A stretch of DNA of 64,000 bases from Gemmatimonadota bacterium (GTDB lineage Bacteria; Gemmatimonadota; Gemmatimonadetes; Gemmatimonadales; GWC2-71-9): positions 1 to 64,000 of the forward strand of contig JADJOM010000002.1 of the NCBI GenBank assembly GCA_016713785.1, given 5' to 3'. The notes under the pieces were generated by a model that was given only the letters and a program-made list of their open reading frames with translations, was not told the DNA's origin and made no database searches. A program made the translations under genes and the position numbers. Positions within the stretch are counted from its first letter, which is position 1, and each line of letters starts with the position of its first letter. This document shows, piece after piece, positions 27,306-37,372 of the stretch.

Positions 27306-30093
27306 GTGAACGCGCACCTCATCGCCCTGCCGACGGTCGGGGAGCCGCTGCTCGCCGCCGCCACGCACCCGGAGCGCCTGACGCCCGCCGCGGTCTGGCG
27401 CCTCCTGAGCGCGCCGGAACGAAGCACCGGTCTCCTCCGCGCCCTCCGTGACCCCAACCGCCCCTGGCTGCGGGATACCCTGGTCCAGATCGTCCATGAC
27501 CGGCGGGGCGGTTTCCGGGTGTCGACCATCAAGGGCTGGACCGACGACGCGCTGGCCGCCGCCTGCGCGTCGCTCGACCTGACCCAGCGCGGCGTGATCG
27601 TGGCGGCGGTGGTCGCCTTGCACTTCCCCGAGCGCGCCCCGATCCAGGCCGCCTTCTACGACGCGCTCGGCATCCCCCACGACAACGGCCAGACCGACGG
27701 CGACCTCCGTGATCCCGCGGCCCCGGCGGAACGGAATCGGGAGGCGGCGCTGCGGCTCCTGCAGCAGCGCCCCGACACCGAGGCGTTCTACTACCTCCTG
27801 GCCCTGGGTGTCCTGTGGCCGGCCACCTGGCCGGGGCTGCTGGAATACCTGGCCGGGGTGGCGCTCGCCGAGCGGGAGCGCCGGCGGCCAACGGTCCCGC
27901 GCGGTCCGGGGACGGCACCGGTCCCCTTGCAGGAGGAGCCCGCCGCGGAACCTCCCGCGGCCGGCGAGGAGCCGGTGCCATCCGTGGCGGCGCACCTGCC
28001 CCCGATGGTCATCACCTCCGACGCGGCGGAGCTGGGCCCGCTGGATGAGCTGCTGATCCAGACCATCGTGCAGGTCCGGGGGGGGATCCAGGGTGCCCCG
28101 GACCCCGAACGGCTCGACGCCATACTGGAGGAGATGACGCGCCTCAACTCCACCCGGCACCAGACCTTCTACCATCTCGGGTTCCGCGACGCCCTCTTCG
28201 GGCGCCCCGTGCCGGCGACGCTGCCCGCAGCCAATCCCAACCGGTGGCGCTGGTACTTCGCGGGGTTCGTGGTGGGCCTGGCGCGCGAGCAGCGCGGCGC
28301 CGAGATCGCGGTGCAGTACGATGCGCACGAGGTCGTACGGGGCCTGGGCGACACCGGCGTCGGCCCATCGGCCCATGCGGCGCACCGCATCTTCGAGGCC
28401 CTCTGTGCCCAGGGCCGCTACCCCCAGGCCTGCGGATTCGTCCGCGAGGCGGCGCTCCATGCGTCGGACCGGCTTGCGCGGGAGGTGCTGGAGACCGCGA
28501 CGGCGCTGCTCCGCGACGAGCAGACGGCGGTGGCCACCCCGATGTTCGACCTGCTCTGGCGGGCGCTGGGCCGCCGCCTGGCCGATGGCGAGGAGGTGCC
28601 CGCGGCGCTGTGGGCCGACGTCCGGCGGCGCCGGGCGCACTGCCTCCGCTTCAGCGATGACCTGCAGGGGGCACGGGCACTGCTGGAGAGCCTGCTGGCG
28701 GATTCCACGGATGCCAACCGCCCGGCGGTCCTGGTGGACCTGGCCCTGATGGATGCCGGCCTGCGCCGCCTGGCCGAGTTGCAGCTCCCGGAGCGCGCGG
28801 AGGAGCGCCTGGCCCTCGCGTCCGCCCTGGAGCGAGCCACCCCGCGCCTCGCCGCGGCCGCGGCGCTCGGGGAGCGGACCCGTTCGCACGCGCTGTACGT
28901 CCAGGGCTTCCACCAGTTACTGGTCCAGGAGTATGGCCGGGCCCGCGCCAGGCTCGAGATCGCCCTGGCCGATTTCGGGCAGCGCCCGGAGGTGTACCGT
29001 GGCGGCAGCCTGCTCGACCGGGCCCGCTTCCACCTCGGACTGGCGCTCTGCCTCTCGGTCCCGTCACGGCCCGACCTCGAGCGCGGGGTCCGGCTGCTGC
29101 TCGAAGGGATCGCGCTGGGGCTCCGGATGCCGGCGGACCTGGTGCCCGACCTCTTCCTGGTGATGGAGGCTTCTGCCCCCGACCTCGCGGCCCGCCTCGC
29201 GGAGCAGCTGCTGGAGCGGGTGGGCGAGAGTGTCCTCGAGGCGGTGGCCCAGACCGAAACGGCCCGGCGCTCGACCATGATCGCCGACGCCCTGGTGCAG
29301 CGTGCGCGGGGGGCCGGCCGGAACCTGACCGCACGGGCGCAGGACTGGCTCCATGTGCTGCCCGCCCTGCAGGGACAGCGCCGGATGCCGGAGGCCACCG
29401 AGGCGCTCGACGCGCTGGAGGAGGCCGGGGCCCAGGGGCTCCTGGTCCGCAACATCGAGTACGTCTTCGCGGATGAGCGCGAGTATGGGCCGGCGTGGAC
29501 CGTCGATGAAGCCGCCTGGAGCCTGGCGCGCCTGGCCGAGGCGCGCGGGGCGCACGGCGAGGCCGCCGGCTACCTCAAGCAGGTGTTCTACCGGGCGGTG
29601 TCGCGCGGGGCGCGAGGCGCCGCGGGAGGATGCACGGGAGGTTCTGGAACGGGTGGCCGACTACGGGCCCGCCGCAGCGGCCCTCCTGGAGGAGCTCACG
29701 GCGCACTACGCGCGCCACTTCGGGGGCACGCCGGAGGATCTTGAGGAGGCGGCCGCCCCGCAGGGCCCGGTCTACGTGCTGGTGGTCGGGGGGAACGAGA
29801 CCCAGGCCCGGTTCGACGAACAGCTCCGGCTGGAGCTGCAGCAGTCGCACCCGCACATCTGCGTGGAGTTCATGCACACCGGGTGGGGGTCCAACTGGGC
29901 GCCCTATGTCGCGGACTTCGAGCGGCGGGTGGCCAGCATCAACGCGGTGGTGGTGAGCCGGTACATGCGGACCATGCTGGGGCGCGAGATCCGGCGCCGC
30001 TGTCAGGTCCCGTGGCGCGGCTGCGGCGGGACGGGGCGGACCGCCTTCCGGAACAGCATCCTGGGCGCCGTGGCGCTGGCGCGGCGGGAGTAG
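27306..30093 (+). CDS. Large helical-repeat protein with DUF2325-like C-terminal domain (one frame break)
   Basis: About 929 residues, starting at GTG 27306 (GAGG six bases upstream). Residues 1-170 are helical. A Pro/Glu linker (about 195-235) separates them from a long Ala/Leu/Arg-rich helical array of TPR-like character (GARALLESLLADSTDANRPA, LYVQGFHQLLVQEYGRARAR). The last ~110 residues have the DUF2325-like plan: VYVLVVGG at the first strand, VEFMHTGWG, INAVVVSRYMRT and CQVPWRGCGGTGRTAFRNSI. DUF2325 has no settled biochemical role. The frame changes at the G4 run 29607-29610; removing one G restores VSRGREAPREDAREVLERV. Uma2 lies downstream, the helical protein and Fic upstream. A role in defence or regulation is inference only. 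Confidence 0.6.
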
Positions 30094-30211
30094 GTGGCCG
30101 CCGGGCGCACGGAAGGCGCGCCGACCTCGCGTCAGAATGGTTATGCCCCCGCCGCTCCCTCGCCCTACCTTGGGCGATGCCTTGCGTCTCCCTTGCCGAG
30201 GAACCCACCTT

Positions 30212-30763
30212 ATGGGCATGGCCGCGCCGAGCTACTACACCGCCGACATGGTCCGGGCCCTCCCGGACGACGGCAACACCTACGAGGTGGTGCACGGGGA
30301 GCTGCTGGTGACACCGGCCCCCCGCCCCTGGCATGAGGTCGTGAGTGGCAGGCTGTTCGTAGCCCTGAGCGCGTACCTCGAGCGACACCCGATCGGGTTC
30401 GCCTTCGGCTCCCGTGCCGACCTCTCGTGGGGACTCCGCGACGTGCTGGTCTCCCCCGACCTCTTCGTGGTGCCGCTCGAGGAGGCCCGCCGCCTCGACT
30501 GGCTCACGCTTCGCACCGTGCTCCTGGCCGCGGAGGTGCTGAGCGCATCCTCCGCCCGCGCCGACCGCTTCACCAAGCGCCGGCTGTACCAGGAGCGGGG
30601 CGTGCCGCTGTACTGGCTCATTGACCCCGATGCCCGCACCGCCGAGATCTGGCGCCCCACCGACGACTTCCCCACCGTCGAACGAACAGCGCTGATTTGG
30701 CGCCCCGAGGGCGCGACGGAAGAGTTCCGGCTGGAACTCGCGGAGCTGTTCCGGGAGATCTGA
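30212..30763 (+). CDS. Uma2-family PD-(D/E)XK endonuclease-like protein
   Basis: The product has 183 residues, the usual size of Uma2 (formerly DUF820) proteins. The start MGMAAPSYYTADMVRALPDD has GAGGAA upstream. The family landmarks are in order: YEVVHGELLVTPAPRPWHEV, RADLSWGLRDVLVSPDLFVV with the active-site Asp, AEVLSASSARADRFTKRRLY with the Glu/Lys, and YWLIDPDARTAEIW. The fold is that of PD-(D/E)XK nucleases. Most members are of unknown cellular role and occur in many copies in cyanobacteria and related genomes. It sits alone, 118 nt after the DUF2325-like gene and convergent with the BTAD regulator. Confidence 0.85.
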   Translation: MGMAAPSYYTADMVRALPDDGNTYEVVHGELLVTPAPRPWHEVVSGRLFVALSAYLERHPIGFAFGSRADLSWGLRDVLVSPDLFVVPLEEARRLDWLTLRTVLLAAEVLSASSARADRFTKRRLYQERGVPLYWLIDPDARTAEIWRPTDDFPTVERTALIWRPEGATEEFRLELAELFREI

Positions 30764-30784
30764 CGCGCGCCGATCAGGCGCGCC

Positions 30785-33601
30785 TTATCGCAGCCCCCCG
30801 CTATCCACCGCCGCCCGCCGCCGCTTGCTCCGCAGCGTGTCTGCCGCGAACCGCGCCGCCGCCGCCAGCTGCCGCTCCCCCTCCGCCCGCCAGGCAAAGT
30901 CGTACGAGAAGATGGCCCGGCACGACCGCAACCACCCCACCGCCTCGTCGTAGCGTCCCACCTCCGCCAGCGCCCGCCCCCGCAGCAGCCGCTCCCGCAC
31001 CGCGCCGAACTGCGGCATGTCCGGCACGGGGATCGGCGAATGCCGGTCGAGCTCCGCCAGCGCCACGTCGGGCCGGCCCCGCGCCAGCATCAGCTCGGCG
31101 TGCAGGCTGCCGGCCAGCGCCGGCCCGCCGGTGCCGGCGCCCAGCCCGCGGAGCCGGGCCAGGGCGCGCTCCGCCGCCGTGGTGTCGGCATCGCGGAGGG
31201 CCAGCAGGGCGCCCAGGTACCGGCGGAAGGCCGGCTGCACCGCGCGGCCCGGCGTGAAGTACGCCGCGGCCGGGAGGTACGCCTGCGGAGCCGCCGCCTC
31301 CAGCTCCCGCCGCAGGGCCGCCCGCTCCTCGGGCGTGCCCGCCACCCACGCCTGCGCCAGCAGCCAGGCGCGGGTTTCGAGCGCGGTGGCCGGGTCCACC
31401 AGCGCCAGGCGGTCGAGCGCGCGCCGCAGCGCCACGCCATCGCCGCGGGCGGCGGCGGCATGGGCCAGGAGGCCCAGCGCCGCGGCGCGCATCGGGGGCT
31501 GGGTGGCGGCGGTGGTCAACGGCTGCAGCAGCGAGTCCATCAGCCCGTACCGCTCGGTGTAGTTGCTCACCACCCACGCCGCCACGATGGCCTCGTTGGC
31601 CCCGCGCTCCTGCAGCGCGCGCAGGGCGGCCGCGAGCTCCGGCGCGCCCCCGCCGGCCAGGGCGCGCAGCAGGGCAAAGCTGGCGCGGCGCGGCGAGGCG
31701 GGGGGCAGCAGATGCAGCACCGAATCGATCGAGGCCACCAGTCCCTCCCGCTCCCCCGCCATCAGCCGCAGCGCCACCAGGTGCTGCGCCGATTCCGCGT
31801 TGGGGCCGAACAGCGCCGCCGCGCGCTCGAAGGGAACCCGGGCCTCGGCCATCGGTCGCCCGCGCCGCGGATTCTGGTGAAACAGCAGCTCGCCGAGGTT
31901 GTACCACGCCTCCGCGTCATCGGGGTAGTCCCGGACCAGGTCGCGGTAGATCGCCTCCGACTGGTCGATCCGGCCCTGCACGTAGGCCAGGTGCGCGCGC
32001 ATGAGCGCCGCGTCGCGGGGGCGAACCCGGTCGGCGAGCGCCACCGCCCGCTCGGCGGCGTGCACGTAGATCGCGGTGTCGGCCAGCCAGCCGCCGGTGA
32101 CGCTCAGGCGGTAGTACGCCAGCGCAAAGAGCGAATCGGCCTCGGTGGCGCGGAGGAAGCGATCGCGGGCCGCGGTGAACTCGCCCTGCCGGAACGCCTG
32201 CTCCGCCTCGAGGTAGGCGCGCAGCGCCTCGGACGATTCGGTCTCCACCACCGCCAGCTGCAGCAGCCGGTCGGCGGGCCGCGACCAGCGGCGGCCCAGC
32301 AGCTCGCGCACCACGGCGTCGGCGGCCTGGCCCAGGGCGGTCTCGCTGGTGGCCTGGCGGCTCACGGTGGCCCGGGAGACGCCCTCGCGGTCGTGCAGCA
32401 CCGCGGTGATCTCGATGGCCTGGCCCAGCCGCAGCACCGTGCCCGTCAGGTACATCCCCGCGTCGTACCGCTCCGCCAGCGCCTGGGCCAGCGCCGGCTT
32501 GGGGGTGGGGACGCGGCCATCGGCCTCCTCCTCCGCGAGGTGCGCCAGCACCTGCGCCGGATCCACCACCCGCAGCACGCCGTAGGCCTCGAGCCGGCTG
32601 CTGAGCAGGTCCACCATGCCCTCGTGCAGGTACTCGAGGGTCGAGTCGCCCCGCACCGCGAAGGGCAGCACCAGGATCCGCTCCTCCGATCCGGAGCGCG
32701 ACGCGGCGGCGCGGCGGGTGGCCCAGATGGCGCCGGCCGCGCCGGCGGCGAGGGCCACGAGCAGCAGCAGCGCCAGCAGCGGTCCCCGCGCCGCGGCCGG
32801 ACGGACCGGTACCGCCACGGTGGCCGCCGGCATGGCGAGGCCCGCGCCACCGAGGGCCGGGGACGCGGTCGTCGCCACCTCCGGCGCATCGAGGATGGCG
32901 TCACGCAGCCGGGTGGTCTCCGCGGACGGCTCGAGCTCCAGGTCCCGTGCCAGGCGGGCGGCGAACTCCTCGTAGGCGCGGGCGGCGCCGGACCGGTCGC
33001 CCACGGCGGCCAGGCGCGTGAGGAGGGCGCGGAGCAGCGTCTCATCGAGGGGATCGTGCGCCAGGGCCCGCCGACTCCAGTGCACCGCCTCCGCCGCCTC
33101 GCCCCGCCGCTCCGCCTCCGTGGCGAGCGTGGTGGCCGCGTGCCGGGCCCGGCCGCGCAGGTGGCCCCGGGTCTCGTCGAGCCACTGGCTGAACTCGGGA
33201 GCGCCGGCCAGGTGAAAGGCGGGGAGGAAGTCGCCGGCGTAGAGGCGGTCGGCCGCGGCCCAGTCCTGCCGCGCCAGCGCCTCGAGGAAGCCGGCGATGT
33301 CGGCGTTGATGGCGGACGGCTCGAGACCCACCTCCTCGTTGCCACGGGTGAGGATGACGGGGGCGCCGAGGCTGCGGCGCAGCACGTGGAGCGCCTGGGA
33401 GAGCGCCGCGCGGCCGCGGCCCTCGTCGAGCTCGGGCCAGAAGAGCAGCAGCAGGCGGTCCCGACGGACCATCGTCCCGGGTCCGGCCGCCGCCAGGTAC
33501 GCCAGCAACGCCAGCCGGCGCGGCTGCTGCAGCAGCGCGTCGACGGGGGTGCCCTGGGGGGCGCGGAGGTCGACGGACCCGAGGGTCCGGAAGAGGAGCA
33601 T
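30785..33601 (-). CDS. BTAD/SARP-type regulator with TM helix, TolB-like and TPR domains
   Basis: The product has 938 residues. Residues 1-95 form a winged helix (RRLALLAYLAAAGPGTMVRR, ALSQALHVLRRSLG). About 100-250 is the bacterial transcriptional activator domain (WSRRALAHDPLDETLLRALL). A single TM helix follows (LLALLLLVALAAGAAGAIWA, about 275-300), then a TolB-N-like sensor (ILVLPFAVRGDSTLEYLHEG, VDLLSSRLEAYGVLRVVDPA) and TPR repeats to the end. This chimeric plan is common in Gemmatimonadota and implies a membrane-bound transcription regulator. The sensor and TPR parts would lie outside the cytoplasm. No ribosome binding site is seen at the ATG. Targets unknown; the divergent lipoprotein gene at 33764 is a candidate. 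Confidence 0.85.
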   Translation of the reverse strand: MLLFRTLGSVDLRAPQGTPVDALLQQPRRLALLAYLAAAGPGTMVRRDRLLLLFWPELDEGRGRAALSQALHVLRRSLGAPVILTRGNEEVGLEPSAINADIAGFLEALARQDWAAADRLYAGDFLPAFHLAGAPEFSQWLDETRGHLRGRARHAATTLATEAERRGEAAEAVHWSRRALAHDPLDETLLRALLTRLAAVGDRSGAARAYEEFAARLARDLELEPSAETTRLRDAILDAPEVATTASPALGGAGLAMPAATVAVPVRPAAARGPLLALLLLVALAAGAAGAIWATRRAAASRSGSEERILVLPFAVRGDSTLEYLHEGMVDLLSSRLEAYGVLRVVDPAQVLAHLAEEEADGRVPTPKPALAQALAERYDAGMYLTGTVLRLGQAIEITAVLHDREGVSRATVSRQATSETALGQAADAVVRELLGRRWSRPADRLLQLAVVETESSEALRAYLEAEQAFRQGEFTAARDRFLRATEADSLFALAYYRLSVTGGWLADTAIYVHAAERAVALADRVRPRDAALMRAHLAYVQGRIDQSEAIYRDLVRDYPDDAEAWYNLGELLFHQNPRRGRPMAEARVPFERAAALFGPNAESAQHLVALRLMAGEREGLVASIDSVLHLLPPASPRRASFALLRALAGGGAPELAAALRALQERGANEAIVAAWVVSNYTERYGLMDSLLQPLTTAATQPPMRAAALGLLAHAAAARGDGVALRRALDRLALVDPATALETRAWLLAQAWVAGTPEERAALRRELEAAAPQAYLPAAAYFTPGRAVQPAFRRYLGALLALRDADTTAAERALARLRGLGAGTGGPALAGSLHAELMLARGRPDVALAELDRHSPIPVPDMPQFGAVRERLLRGRALAEVGRYDEAVGWLRSCRAIFSYDFAWRAEGERQLAAAARFAADTLRSKRRRAAVDSGGLR

Positions 33602-33763
33602 CGCCGGGGTGAGACGTGGGTGAGAGGAGGGTGAGCCCGCCGGTGCAAGGTATCGCCACGGCCGCCGCCCTACAAACCGGGCGGCGCACTAACCCATGGC
33701 CGCGCCGCGAGTTGCCCCGATCACCCGGATCGGGACCCCGGCCAGCCCCCTCCGGAGAGTCCC

Positions 33764-34252
33764 ATGCGCCACCACCTCGCCCTCCTGGCCCTCGCCGCCA
33801 GCTTGACCGCCTGCTCCAGCTCCAACGGCCCCAACAACGGGGGCGGGGGCGGGAACTCCACCCTGACGGTGAGCAACGCGACGCCCGGCAGCGGGAACGG
33901 TGCGCTGACCGGCATCAGCATCACGGTGGACACCAATGCCGCGGTGCAGCAGGGCCCGGCCGTCCTGGTGGTGATCACCGGCGCGGTGGGCGGGGTGCAG
34001 CACTCGATCTCGCTCAACTTCCTCAAGTCGGATGCCAGCATCCCCAACCTGGAGCACTCGTGGGGCACCGACCTGAACGCGCCCGACGGATTCACCTTGT
34101 GCGATGCCGGGGGGGTCGTGGGCTCACCCTGTGCACCCACGGCCGGGGTGGTGGACGTGGCCCAGCGCACGATCACCTTCACCGCGCTCGGCCTGACCGC
34201 AGCGCTCGCCGACGGGGATGCCTCGACGCTCGACGGCGTGATCCAGTACTAG
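33764..34252 (+). CDS. Small lipoprotein, unknown function
   Basis: The product has 162 residues. MRHHLALLALAASLTACSSS is a lipoprotein signal with the lipobox LTAC, Cys17 being the lipid anchor. GGAGAG precedes the ATG. A Gly/Asn-rich tether (NGPNNGGGGGN) leads to a beta-rich domain of ~130 residues with two cysteines near the end (FTLCDAGG, GSPCAPT) that may pair. I do not recognise the family. It is divergent from the BTAD regulator and 117 nt upstream of another exported protein. Confidence 0.7.
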   Translation: MRHHLALLALAASLTACSSSNGPNNGGGGGNSTLTVSNATPGSGNGALTGISITVDTNAAVQQGPAVLVVITGAVGGVQHSISLNFLKSDASIPNLEHSWGTDLNAPDGFTLCDAGGVVGSPCAPTAGVVDVAQRTITFTALGLTAALADGDASTLDGVIQY

Positions 34253-34369
34253 CGCGAGCCCCTCGCGTCACCGCGGGGAGCGAGGCGGTATCTTCCGGAT
34301 CACGAGCATCGCACCCCGCGGGCGGTCCCGACCGTCCCCACCACTGCCGACCCTGAAAGGAAGTCTCAC

Positions 34370-34810
34370 ATGTCCCGTCGCGCCCTGCTGCCGGCCTGCC
34401 TGCTCCTGCTCGCGGCCACCCCGGACCACCTCCAAGCCCAGAGCTACGCCGTGCAGGTGTGGGACCAGCTCCAGGAGCACTGGAAGACCATCTCCAAGAA
34501 CGACAGCGACTGGTTCCTGCAGAACTACATCATGGGGCGGCTCAACACCGGCGGGACGGACAGCTGGACCTTCTACCTCGACAAGGGCACCAGCTACATC
34601 ATCACCGGCGCCTGCGACAACGACTGCAAGAACGTGGACATGGTGATCAAGGACGACGACGACACCGTGGTGGACAAGGACCGCAAGGACGACGACACCC
34701 CGGTGCTCACGCTGGTGCCGACCAAGTCGGGGAAGTTCACCATCGACGTGGAGATGGCGAGCTGCAAGGAGGAACCCTGCTACTTCGGGATCGGGATCTT
34801 CCGGAAGTAA
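34370..34810 (+). CDS. Small exported protein, pre-peptidase-C-like beta-domain, unknown function
   Basis: The product has 146 residues. A signal peptide (LLPACLLLLAATPDHLQAQS) is preceded by AAGGAAG. The mature domain (WTFYLDKGTSYIITGACDND, VDMVIKDDDDTVVDKDRKDD, GKFTIDVEMASC) resembles the jelly-roll of bacterial pre-peptidase C-terminal (PPC-like) domains, which often help folding or binding of exported enzymes. Four cysteines probably form two disulphides (ACDNDC; SCKEEPC). An Asp-rich loop may bind calcium. Its stop is 4 nt from the end of the convergent GH15 gene, with no terminator between. Confidence 0.65.
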   Translation: MSRRALLPACLLLLAATPDHLQAQSYAVQVWDQLQEHWKTISKNDSDWFLQNYIMGRLNTGGTDSWTFYLDKGTSYIITGACDNDCKNVDMVIKDDDDTVVDKDRKDDDTPVLTLVPTKSGKFTIDVEMASCKEEPCYFGIGIFRK

Positions 34811-34814
34811 CCGG

Positions 34815-36596
34815 TCACCCCAGGGCCAGCGCACATCGGATCAGCCCGATGTGCGTGAACCCCTGGGGGAAGTTGCCGAGGAACTCCCCCGTCGCCGGGT
34901 CGATCTCCTCGGAATAGAGCCCCAGGTGGTTGGCGTGGCCGAGCATCCGGCGGAAGATGCGCTCGGCCTGGGGCCGGTCGCCGATGCGGCAGAGCGCCTC
35001 GGCCAGCCAGAAGGTGCAGATGGAGAACGCCCCCTCCTCCCCCTCCAGCCCGTCCGGCGTGCGGTAGCGGAACACCAGCTCCCCGTCGGGCGTGGTGAGC
35101 TCCCGCTGCACCGCCCGCACCGTCGAGACCACCCGCGGGTCGTCCCACGGAAGGAACCGCACCATCGCGAACACCAGCGCGGCGGCGTCGAGCGTCTCGG
35201 GGTGGTCGTAGGCCTGGATGAAGGCGCCCCGCGCCGGGTTCCAGCCGCGGACCAGAATCTCCGTCCGGAGCGTGTCCCGCGCCGCCGACCAGGCGGCCAC
35301 GTCGCCGGGGAGCGAGAGCTCGGTGGCCATGCGGATGCCGCGATCGAGCGCCACCCAGTTCATCACCTTGCTGAAGACGTAGTGCCGGGTCTCGCCACGG
35401 ACCTCCCAGATGCTCGAGTCGGGGAGGTGCCAGTGCGTGCTCACCCAGTCCACCAGCGGGCGCAGGGTGCGCCAGGTGCCCTCGCTCATGGGGTGCTCGC
35501 GGCGCCAGGCGTCGGCGGCGGCGAGCACCTCGCCGTAGACGTCGAGCTGCAGCTGGCTCACCGCGCCGTTGCCCACCCGCACCGGCCGCGCGCCGCGGTA
35601 TCCCGCCAGGTGCTCCAGCTGCCGCTCCTCGAGGTCGCGCCGGCCGTCCACGGTGTACATGATCTGCAGGTGGCCGCTCGCCTCGTGGCGGCAGACCCGC
35701 CGCAGGAAGCGCATGAAGGCGTCGGCCTCCGCGGCGTGCCCCACGCTCTGCAGCGCGCCGATGGTGAACACCGCGTCGCGCAGCCAGGCAAAGCGGTAGT
35801 CCCAGTTGCGGCTCCCCCCCGGCGTCTCCGGCAGCGAGGTGGTCGGCGCCGCGATGATGGCGCCCGACTGGGCGTCGGTCAGCAGCTTGAGCGCCAGCGC
35901 CGAGCGCTCCACCGCCTCGCGCCACGCCCCGGTGTAGCGCACCCGGGAGCTCCAGCGCAGCCAGAAGGCGGCGGTGTCCTCGAGCTTGCGGGCGCTGTCG
36001 TAGCGGTCCACCGGGTGCACGTCATCGTCGTTGTAGCGCAGCACCAGCCAGCGGCTGTCCCCCTCGGGAAGGTCGAAGGTCGCCTCCGCGGCGCCCTGCT
36101 CGATCTGCCACTCGAACGGCCGCGCGCTGGCCAGGGTGAGCACCTGCGCCGTGCGGTCGCTGGCGAAGAGCCCGCCGCCGAGGGCCTCCAGCCGGGTGCT
36201 CCGCGCCCCATACTCGAACCGCGGCATGAACCGCATCCGCATCGGCAGGGTGCCCCGGGTGCCGAGCAGCCGGCGGTGGATCTCGGGGTGCGCGCCCGCG
36301 GGGCGGCCCTCCGCGGTGAGCGGCATGAAGTCCGTCACCACCGCCTCGCCGGCGGGGGTGCGGAAGGTGGTCTCGAGGATGTTGGTGCCGGTCAGGTAGC
36401 GCTGCACCGCGGCGAAGGGCTCGGTGGGCTGGATGAGCCAGGTGCCGCCGCGCTGCCGGTCGAGCAGGGCGGCGAAGATGCTGCCGCTGTCGAACCGGGG
36501 CATGCAGCACCAGTCGATGCCGCCGTGGCGCCCCACCAGCGCGGCGCACTGCATGTCGCCGATCAGGCCGTAGTCGGCGATCCCGGGATCGTTCAC
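34815..36596 (-). CDS. GH15 glycoside hydrolase (glucoamylase/trehalase type)
   Basis: The product has 593 residues, cytoplasmic (no signal peptide). MNDPGIADYGLIGDMQCAAL begins the GH15 N-terminal beta-domain typical of actinobacterial and proteobacterial trehalase-like members. The catalytic (alpha/alpha)6 barrel shows SRNWDYRFAWLRDAVF, the proposed general acid Glu in DSSIWEVRG, and GLYSEEIDPATGEFLGNFPQ with the second Glu. The ATG overlaps the otsB stop (ATGA). Linked to otsA-otsB it most likely hydrolyses trehalose, or less likely maltodextrin, to adjust the pool. The start and assignment are secure; substrate specificity is inferred from context. Confidence 0.85.
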   Translation of the reverse strand: MNDPGIADYGLIGDMQCAALVGRHGGIDWCCMPRFDSGSIFAALLDRQRGGTWLIQPTEPFAAVQRYLTGTNILETTFRTPAGEAVVTDFMPLTAEGRPAGAHPEIHRRLLGTRGTLPMRMRFMPRFEYGARSTRLEALGGGLFASDRTAQVLTLASARPFEWQIEQGAAEATFDLPEGDSRWLVLRYNDDDVHPVDRYDSARKLEDTAAFWLRWSSRVRYTGAWREAVERSALALKLLTDAQSGAIIAAPTTSLPETPGGSRNWDYRFAWLRDAVFTIGALQSVGHAAEADAFMRFLRRVCRHEASGHLQIMYTVDGRRDLEERQLEHLAGYRGARPVRVGNGAVSQLQLDVYGEVLAAADAWRREHPMSEGTWRTLRPLVDWVSTHWHLPDSSIWEVRGETRHYVFSKVMNWVALDRGIRMATELSLPGDVAAWSAARDTLRTEILVRGWNPARGAFIQAYDHPETLDAAALVFAMVRFLPWDDPRVVSTVRAVQRELTTPDGELVFRYRTPDGLEGEEGAFSICTFWLAEALCRIGDRPQAERIFRRMLGHANHLGLYSEEIDPATGEFLGNFPQGFTHIGLIRCALALG

Positions 36597-37372
36597 CGGG
36601 CCCCCCGCGCGGCGCGCGCGGCGGCCAGCCGGGCCAGCCAGGCGGCGAGCGTGGCGGGGCTGGTGGTGCGGAACGCGGGGCCCGGCACGCGGCGGCCCAC
36701 CACGATGCCGATGCCGCCCCGGGGCAGCGCGGCCAGGGCATCCCGGTCGGTGGTGTCGTCGCCGGCGTAGAGCACCACGTCATGGTCGCGGCCCGCCAGC
36801 AGCCGCCGCACCGCGGCGCCCTTGTGCACGCCGGGCAGCTGCGCGTCGAGCACCCGGTGGCCGCGCAGCACCCGCAGCCCGGCGCGCGTCAGCACCCGCG
36901 CCGCCTCCCGCGCCAGGCCGTGGGCATGGCCGCCCGGCAGCCGCAGGTGGATGGCAAGCGAGCGGTCCTTTCGCTCCAGCCAGATCCGCTCCCGCCCGTG
37001 CAGCAGGGCGGCCACGGCCCGGGCGGCGCGGGCCAGGCGGGGGCGGTCCACCGGGAGCCAGGGGCGGAGCCGGCCACCCAGGAGCGCGCGGGCCCCATGG
37101 TCACCGAGGATGCCATCCACCGGCACGGCGGCGATGCGCGCCACCGCGCGGGCCGAGCGCCCCGAGACCAGCACGATGGTAGCCCCCGTGGCGCGCAGCA
37201 TCCGCAGGGTACGGCGGGTGCCGGCGGGCACACGGGCGTCGGCGGGGCGGTCCCGCAGCGGGGCGAGGGTACCGTCGAGGTCGAGCAGCAGGATCGGGCG
37301 CTCCGCGTGGACCAGGCGGGCGAACGCCGCCCGGGCGGCGGCGCCGCGCCCCAGGGGGGCCGGCCGGGTCAT
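36593..37372 (-). CDS. otsB: Trehalose-6-phosphate phosphatase
   Basis: The product has 259 residues. HAD-superfamily phosphatase of the OtsB type: the nucleophile motif LLLDLDGTLAPL (Asp31 and Asp33), the second motif IVLVSGRS, the lysine region AIHLRLP, and motif 4 LYAGDDTTDRDAL. It removes phosphate from trehalose-6-phosphate to give trehalose. It overlaps otsA upstream and the GH15 gene downstream by 4 nt each, so the three enzymes are translationally coupled. The N-terminus is Arg/Ala-rich. Nothing is missing. Confidence 0.92.
   Translation of the reverse strand: MTRPAPLGRGAAARAAFARLVHAERPILLLDLDGTLAPLRDRPADARVPAGTRRTLRMLRATGATIVLVSGRSARAVARIAAVPVDGILGDHGARALLGGRLRPWLPVDRPRLARAARAVAALLHGRERIWLERKDRSLAIHLRLPGGHAHGLAREAARVLTRAGLRVLRGHRVLDAQLPGVHKGAAVRRLLAGRDHDVVLYAGDDTTDRDALAALPRGGIGIVVGRRVPGPAFRTTSPATLAAWLARLAAARAARGAR

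Noticed and set aside
29600..29640. Programmed frameshift in the DUF2325-like gene
   Set aside because: No slippery heptamer or downstream pseudoknot is evident, and removing one G from a G4 run restores the frame, matching the error pattern at the left end.
30212..30763. Restriction enzyme of a restriction-modification system
   Set aside because: Uma2 proteins have a PD-(D/E)XK fold, but no methyltransferase or specificity gene is nearby.
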